Shown: positions 14,885 through 21,100 of the stretch, in pieces
How the letters are laid out: each line of letters starts with the position of its first letter
Position numbering within the stretch: position 1 is the first letter of the stretch
From: Anaerolineales bacterium
Lineage (GTDB): Bacteria > Chloroflexota > Anaerolineae > Anaerolineales > DRMV01
Assembly: GCA_015494815.1 (NCBI GenBank)
Contig: WGAK01000204.1
Coordinates: forward strand, 1-21,100
Length of the DNA stretch: 21,100 bases
Reading direction: 5' to 3'
Notes under the pieces: model-generated
Told to the model about the DNA's origin: nothing
What the model saw: only the letters and a program-made list of their open reading frames with translations
The model's database searches: none
Made by a program: the position numbers and the translations under genes

Positions 14885-15867
14885 TCACGCCAACGCAATC
14901 AGCACGCCGATGAGCGCGCTGAGCAAATTCACCAGCCAGAAACGCATCACCACCTGGGTTTCGCTCCAACCCGAGAGTTCGAAGTGATGATGCAACGGCG
15001 ACATCTTGAAAATGCGCTGCCCGCCGGTGGCCTTGAAATACGCCACCTGCAGCATCACGCTCAGGGTCTCGGCCAGAGGGATGAGCGCGATGAGGGGCAA
15101 CACCAACCACTCGCCGGTCATCAAGGCCACCACGCCCAGCGTCGCGCCCAACGCCAGCGAGCCGGTGTCGCCCATGAACAACTGTGCAGGGTGGGCATTG
15201 AACCACAAGAAGCCCAACACGCTGCCCACCACCAGGAAGGCGAAGCGCGCCAGGGCGGCATCGCCTTGGGCCAGGGCAATGCCGCCATAGGCCGCAAATG
15301 CAACGGACACCACCATACCGGCCAGGCTGTCCAGGCCGTCGGTCAGGTTGACCGCGTTGGAAGTGCCCACGATGATGAGCATACTCAGCGGCACGTACAC
15401 CCACCCCAAAGGCACGGGCAGGCGGATGCCGGGCAAATACATGGGCGGGGCCTCGTAGATGGCATGCAGCCACCACGCGGCCGCGCCGGCCAGGGCCCAC
15501 TGGGCGACGAACTTGGTGCGGGCCCGCAGGCCCTGGCCGTTGCGGCGCACCCCGAGCCAATCGTCCAGCGCGCCCAGCAACGCGTGGGCCAACATCAACA
15601 CCACGGGCAGAAGCATCTCGCGGCCCAGGAAAGTCAGGCCCCAAATCTCGGTGGCATAGAAGAACAAGGCCAGCAAGGCCACGGGCAGCACGATAATCCA
15701 GCCGCCCATGGTGGGCGTCCCCAACTTCTCGAAATGGCGCTGGGGGCCCTCCAGGCGAATGCGCTTGCCGATGCGAAAATGGCGCAAGACCCGCAACATG
15801 GGCTCGCCCCAAATCACGGTCAAAAGAAAACTCACGGCCATGAGGCCCAAAATGGCAGCGGTGTGCG

Positions 15868-15871
<4 letters not shown>
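14885..15871 (-). CDS. mraY: Phospho-N-acetylmuramoyl-pentapeptide-transferase MraY
   Basis: Polytopic inner-membrane enzyme that moves phospho-MurNAc-pentapeptide to undecaprenyl phosphate, forming lipid I; 328 residues with about ten membrane segments. All family signatures are present: EKLGTPTMGG (48-57), the catalytic-site ALDDWLG (101-107), NAVNLTDGLDSLAG (about 171-184), FMGDTGSLALG and the cytoplasmic SPLHHHFELSGWSE loop. The start at 15871 overlaps the murF stop as ATGA with GGAGG 7 nt upstream. murD follows after 10 bp. Confidence 0.97.
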
Positions 15872-17292
<1,421 letters not shown>

Positions 17293-17301
17293 CCACACAC
17301 C

Positions 17302-19164
17302 TCAACGCCCGTGATACGCGGCCTGCTCAGCCGCGTCGGCGGGGGGAATGCCCAAAATCACGACCAGGCGCTCCACCACCCGGCGGAAGGTGGGCGCGGC
17401 CGTGAGGGAGGCCCAACCGTCGTTGGCCTGGGGGTCTTCCAACCACACCAGCACCAAAAATTGCGGGTCGTCCACCGGCCCCCAGCCCACCATGGTGGCA
17501 TCCAACAGGTCGTCGGGGTCGCGCGGGTTAAAGGCCGTGCCCGTCTTGCCGGCCAGGCGATAGCCGGGCACTTCCGCGTTCTCATAGGTATCGTGGGTCA
17601 TGGCCTGCGAAAGCAGGTCGTTGACCAGCGCCGCGGTCTCCGCGCGCAGCACCTGCCGCACCACCTGCGGGTAAGGCGTGGGCACGAGCCGGCCGTTGAC
17701 CAGTTGGGCCTTGACCAGGTAAGGGCGCATGAGATAACCGCCGTTGGCGATGGCGGCCTCGGCCAGGGCCAGTTGCAACGGCGTGACCGAAATGGCATAC
17801 CCAAAGCCCAGGCGGGAATGGTCCGAACAGGCCGCGACCGAGAACATGCCCGAGCGTTCGGGGGCCAGTTCCACACCGGTGGGCGCGCCGAAGCCAAACG
17901 CCTCGTAGTAAGTGCGGACCGTTTCGCGCGGCACATGCATGGCGATGTTGGCAAAGCAGGTATTCAGCGAGTTGGCCAGGCAGCCCACAATGTCCTGCTG
18001 CATGTGCGCGCCGTAGTCCCAATTGTACACGGGCGCGGTGCCGCCGCAGGGATACTCGACGCCCGAGTCCATGTAGGTGAAATCGGGCGAGATGGCGCCC
18101 GTGTCTAAGGCCGTGGCCAACATGATGGGCTTGATGACCGAGCCGGGTTCGTAGGTGTGCTCCACGGCCCAGTTCCAGCCCTGGCCCTCGAATTCCCGCA
18201 AAAAGGCCAGCACGCTGTCGTAATCGTCCAGGCGGGGCCGGGGGCTCATGGCCAGGGCCAAAATCTCGCCGGTTTTGGGTCGCAGCACGATGATGACGCC
18301 GCGGCGGGCCTGGTATTCTTCCACGGCCTGGTCGAGCATGGCCTCAATCATGGCCTGCACATCGCGGTCAATGGTCAGCATCACCCCCGACGGTGGCTCG
18401 GGCAAAGGCACCTGGTCGGGCGACACGCTGTAGGGTTCGTAGAAAGGAATGTTGACCCACTGCTGGCGCAGCAGCCGGTCGTAATACTCTTCCACGCCGA
18501 AGTTGCCAATCCACATGGGGCGAGCCTCGCGGTCGCTCAGGGTGACGAAGCCCAAGACATTGCCCGCCACATCCCCTTCGGGGTAGGCCCGCACCAGCAC
18601 CGGTGTGAAGCGGAACACATCGTTGCGCTGAGGGTCAATGGGGGCGCGCTCGCCCTGGGCCGCCCACCGGGCCCACCATTCCAGCAGCATCTCCCGCTGG
18701 CGGGGGGTGATGGTGTAGGAAATCATCACGGCCGGCGGCGTGGGGCCGTCGTCGGGGGGTGCCAGCCGGGCCCAGACCTCGTCCGCGGGCAATTCCAGCA
18801 CCCCGGCCAGCACGGCCACCACTTCGCCGGGGCGGCGCAGCGCGTCGGGGGCCACATCCAACTGATAGGCCAGCCGGGCCCCGGCCAACACCCGGCCGTA
18901 GCGGTCGGTAATCCAGCCCCGCGGCAGGGGGAACATCTCGCCGGTCATGTAGCCGCGGTCTTGCCGCGCGAACTCCCGAAACTCGGCCAGTTGCGGGTCC
19001 AACTGGAACCAGGCCAGACGCAGCACGATGAGCAGCGCCAGCCCGCCCAGCAACCCGCCCAGCGCGTAGAAAGGGCGCAGACTGCGGGCCGGGGGCGGCG
19101 ACCCGGTCGGCTCCGCGGGCGGGGCCGCGGGTTCGGGGGTCAAGAAGCGCGACGGCGTGTCCAT
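17302..19164 (-). CDS. ftsI: Class B penicillin-binding protein (FtsI/PBP2-type septal transpeptidase)
   Basis: Membrane-anchored DD-transpeptidase crosslinking septal peptidoglycan with FtsW; 620 residues. Cytoplasmic Pro-rich tail (1-30), one membrane segment (about 32-54), dimerisation domain with PRGWITDRYGRVLA (81-94), then the transpeptidase domain with S-x-x-K SVIK (342-345, Ser342 the acylated residue), S-x-N SLN (399-401) and KTGT (540-543). No PASTA repeats follow. Four Cys lie outside the membrane near the active site (about 373, 395, 403 and 446). Start at 19164 has GAGGA 7 nt upstream and begins 10 bp after the ftsL-like gene. The longer open frame to 19377 overlaps that gene and is rejected. 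Confidence 0.94.
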   Translation of the reverse strand: MDTPSRFLTPEPAAPPAEPTGSPPPARSLRPFYALGGLLGGLALLIVLRLAWFQLDPQLAEFREFARQDRGYMTGEMFPLPRGWITDRYGRVLAGARLAYQLDVAPDALRRPGEVVAVLAGVLELPADEVWARLAPPDDGPTPPAVMISYTITPRQREMLLEWWARWAAQGERAPIDPQRNDVFRFTPVLVRAYPEGDVAGNVLGFVTLSDREARPMWIGNFGVEEYYDRLLRQQWVNIPFYEPYSVSPDQVPLPEPPSGVMLTIDRDVQAMIEAMLDQAVEEYQARRGVIIVLRPKTGEILALAMSPRPRLDDYDSVLAFLREFEGQGWNWAVEHTYEPGSVIKPIMLATALDTGAISPDFTYMDSGVEYPCGGTAPVYNWDYGAHMQQDIVGCLANSLNTCFANIAMHVPRETVRTYYEAFGFGAPTGVELAPERSGMFSVAACSDHSRLGFGYAISVTPLQLALAEAAIANGGYLMRPYLVKAQLVNGRLVPTPYPQVVRQVLRAETAALVNDLLSQAMTHDTYENAEVPGYRLAGKTGTAFNPRDPDDLLDATMVGWGPVDDPQFLVLVWLEDPQANDGWASLTAAPTFRRVVERLVVILGIPPADAAEQAAYHGR

Positions 19165-19174
19165 GCTGCCATCC

Positions 19175-19744
19175 TCACGGCCGAGAAACGGACTCGTCGG
19201 TGGGCCAGCCCAGCCAGGCCCGCACCCGGTCCCAGCCGCCCTGGGCCAGCCATTGGCTGAGGCTCTGCGCGTAAGTGGGCGGCAGGTCGTCGGCGGGGGC
19301 TTCGGGCGGGGCCCACACGCCCGGCACCGTGGCTGCCGCGGGGCGCGTCGCGGCCGGGGGCAGCGCGACGGGCACATACAGCACCGCGGCAGGCTCGGGC
19401 CAGGTCAGGTCCAGGGCCTCTACTGCCTGCTGCAAGGCGTGGGCGTTGCGCTGCGCGGCCAGGTCCGTCTGCCAGGTGGTGATGTCCCACCACAATTGCC
19501 ACGAGCGATACTGCATGGTGCGGATGTCTTCCCACAGCACCACGGCCTGATTGGCCAGGTACAAGTGGGCGGCCACCACGAAGAAGACCATGCCCACGGC
19601 CAGGGTCAGGCGCAGCCACCACACCCCGCGCCGCGCCCACCAGCGGCGGGCCTGTCGCCAGACCACGGCTTGCCGGGCCCGCTGCCAGGCCGTGGGCCAG
19701 GGCCGGGTGGCGGCGCGCAAGGCCGATTGCCACGCGGCGCTCAT
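19175..19744 (-). CDS. ftsL: FtsL-like bitopic division protein
   Basis: A 189-residue protein in the exact FtsL slot between rsmH and the septal PBP. A basic, Trp-rich N-terminus (1-42) leads to one membrane segment (about 43-66), then a helical stretch (about 68-112, VLWEDIRTMQYRSWQLWWDI and on) suited to a coiled coil. A Pro/Ala linker and a short C-terminal segment (about 155-189) follow. FtsL is poorly conserved in sequence, so the call rests on topology, coiled-coil character and context. Typical FtsL is about 100-120 residues, so this one has an extra C-terminal third. Start overlaps the rsmH stop as ATGA with GGAGGT 6 nt upstream. Confidence 0.75.
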   Translation of the reverse strand: MSAAWQSALRAATRPWPTAWQRARQAVVWRQARRWWARRGVWWLRLTLAVGMVFFVVAAHLYLANQAVVLWEDIRTMQYRSWQLWWDITTWQTDLAAQRNAHALQQAVEALDLTWPEPAAVLYVPVALPPAATRPAAATVPGVWAPPEAPADDLPPTYAQSLSQWLAQGGWDRVRAWLGWPTDESVSRP

Positions 19745-20685
19745 ACCGTCACCTCCGGCGGCCGCTTCTCGGCCACCCGCAGCCGCGCGCTGCGGGCCCG
19801 GGGGTTGCGGGCCACCTCGTCCGCAGCAGGGCGCATGGGAAAAGGCCGCACCAAACGCACCTGGGCCCGATGGCCGCAGGTGCACACCGGCTGTTTGGGG
19901 GGACAAACGCAATCGCGGCTCTCGCGCTGCAAGAAATGCTTGACGATACGGTCCTCCAGCGAATGGAAGGCGATGATGGCCAGCCGACCACCCGGAGCCA
20001 ACACCTCGATGGCCTGGGGCAGCACCCGCTCCACATTGGCCAGTTCGCGGTTGACCGCGATGCGCAGGGCCTGGAAGGTGCGGGTGGCGGGGTGCATGCC
20101 TTTGCGGCCGCTGCGGGTGGCCTGGGCCACCACCCGGGCCAGTTGCGCGGTGGTGGTGATGGGCCGGTGCTGCACGATGGCCCGGGCCACGGCCCTGGCC
20201 CGCCGTTCTTCCCCATAGCGCCACAGCAAAGCGGCCAGGTCGTCCTCGGGCAGGGTGTTGACCAGGTCGGCGGCGGTGGGCCCGCCCGCGGTGGGGTCGA
20301 AGCGCATGTCCAGGGGCGCGTCTTGGCGAAAGGAAAAGCCACGCGCGGCCCGGTCCAGTTGGAGCGACGACACGCCCAAGTCCAGCAGCAGGCCGTCCAC
20401 CCGGCCATACCAGCCCTGGGCGCGCACGACCTCGGCCAGCCGGGCGTAGGATGCGTGCACCAGCCGCACGCGGTCGCCAAAAGGAGCCAGCCGTTCGCGG
20501 GCCAGGGCCAACGCCTCAGGGTCCACATCCAGGCCCAACAGTTGCCCGTCGGGGGCGCTATGGGTCAGCAGCGCCGCCGCGTGTCCGCCCAGGCCCACGG
20601 TGGCGTCCACATAACGCCCGCCGGGCCGGGGGCGCAGCGCGGCGAGCACGGCCTCCAACAACACCGGCTCGTGATGCGCGCTCAT
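19741..20685 (-). CDS. rsmH: 16S rRNA (cytosine(1402)-N(4))-methyltransferase RsmH (MraW)
   Basis: SAM-dependent enzyme that N4-methylates C1402 in the ribosomal P site; 314 residues. Motifs are HEPVLLEAV (5-13), the SAM loop VDATVGLGGHA (26-36), LLLDLGVSSLQLD, FSFRQDAPLDMRFD and the closing LAIIAFHSLEDRIVKHFL. A Cys-rich segment near the end (CVCPPKQPVCTCG) is common in the family. ATG at 20685 overlaps the mraZ stop as ATGA, with GAGGA 6 nt upstream, and the stop overlaps the ftsL-like gene. Confidence 0.97.
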   Translation of the reverse strand: MSAHHEPVLLEAVLAALRPRPGGRYVDATVGLGGHAAALLTHSAPDGQLLGLDVDPEALALARERLAPFGDRVRLVHASYARLAEVVRAQGWYGRVDGLLLDLGVSSLQLDRAARGFSFRQDAPLDMRFDPTAGGPTAADLVNTLPEDDLAALLWRYGEERRARAVARAIVQHRPITTTAQLARVVAQATRSGRKGMHPATRTFQALRIAVNRELANVERVLPQAIEVLAPGGRLAIIAFHSLEDRIVKHFLQRESRDCVCPPKQPVCTCGHRAQVRLVRPFPMRPAADEVARNPRARSARLRVAEKRPPEVTV

Positions 20686-21100
20686 GCGTCGTCCTCGACC
20701 GCATCGTCCGCAGGGCTCGTGGCCGCCTGAAGCGAGAGTTGGAACACCGCGAAGCGTTGGGCATTGGCCTCCGCATCGTGCAACGCTTGTTCCTGGGCCT
20801 GCCAGGCCTGAGGCGCCCACAGTTCGAAATAATCGCCCACGCCGGCAATCACCACCTCGTTCTCCAGCCCGGCCAGGGCCCGCAGCGGCGGCGCGATGCG
20901 AATGCGTCCGGCCGAGTCCAGGCGCTCGAAGGCCGCGGCCGAGAAGATAAGGCGTTTGAGTTGCCGGGCCACGGGGTCGGTGAGGCTCAGGCGTTGCAAT
21001 TGCGTGGCCAGGGCCTGGAACTGGGGCGGGGTCAGGGCCATGAGGTTGTGGTCCAGGCCACGCATCAAATACACGCCCTGCTGCAGTGCGGGGCGAAAGC
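20682..21100 (-). CDS. mraZ: Transcriptional regulator MraZ (5' end cut off by window edge)
   Basis: SpoVT-AbrB fold DNA-binding protein that typically binds repeats upstream of its own gene and controls the dcw operon. The reading frame enters at the right edge as FRPALQQGVYLMRGLDHNL, the usual MraZ end of the first swapped-hairpin domain, so about 20 N-terminal residues lie outside. The second domain shows DPVARQLKRLIFSAAAFERL, then DSAGRIRIAPPLRALAGL, the family's repeat of DxxGRxxIPxxLR, and VVIAGVGDYFELW. GTG 21074 and ATG 21065 are internal codons, not the start. The operator region upstream is not in the window. The stop overlaps rsmH (ATGA). Confidence 0.94.
   Translation of the reverse strand, partial: FRPALQQGVYLMRGLDHNLMALTPPQFQALATQLQRLSLTDPVARQLKRLIFSAAAFERLDSAGRIRIAPPLRALAGLENEVVIAGVGDYFELWAPQAWQAQEQALHDAEANAQRFAVFQLSLQAATSPADDAVEDDA

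Overview
The window is about 70% GC and is almost entirely a division and cell wall (dcw) gene cluster read on the minus strand. In transcription order (right to left) it holds mraZ (5' end cut by the window edge), rsmH, an ftsL-like gene, a class B penicillin-binding protein gene (ftsI type), murF, mraY, murD, ftsW, murG, two tandem paralogous membrane-protein genes, murC, murB, ddl, ftsQ, ftsA and ftsZ. A spacer of about 440 bp follows, then a small minus-strand unit made of an uncharacterised P-loop kinase gene and selB. At the far left edge lies what looks like the 3' end of a convergent plus-strand gene.

The organism is a high-GC bacterium with peptidoglycan and FtsZ-based division. The gene order, the divergent MurG (AGGTGGGVYPAL, with no HEQN-type motif) and the tandem membrane proteins suggest Chloroflexota, perhaps an Anaerolineae-like lineage. 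This is inference from recalled family patterns, not from a search. SelB implies that the organism reads UGA as selenocysteine in some mRNAs.

The dcw genes are packed very tightly. Seven junctions in the window are ATGA overlaps (mraZ/rsmH, rsmH/ftsL, murF/mraY, murC/murB, murB/ddl, ddl/ftsQ and kinase/selB). murD/ftsW is a TGATG junction, and ftsW overlaps murG by 80 nt. The only real gap inside the cluster is ftsA-ftsZ (about 110 bp). It is AT-rich and carries a good sigma-70-type promoter, so ftsZ probably has its own transcript besides read-through. A 13-bp hairpin follows ftsZ.

Together the genes make the UDP-MurNAc-pentapeptide precursor (MurB, MurC, MurD, Ddl, MurF), convert it to lipid I and lipid II (MraY, MurG), and polymerise and crosslink it at the septum (FtsW with the PBP, plus FtsL and FtsQ). 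The septum is organised by FtsZ and its membrane anchor FtsA. No murE is present in the window.

The least ordinary parts are a 26-codon gene for a lipoprotein-like peptide in the ftsZ-selB spacer with its own consensus promoter, the P-loop kinase coupled to selB, and the duplicated membrane-protein pair between murG and murC.
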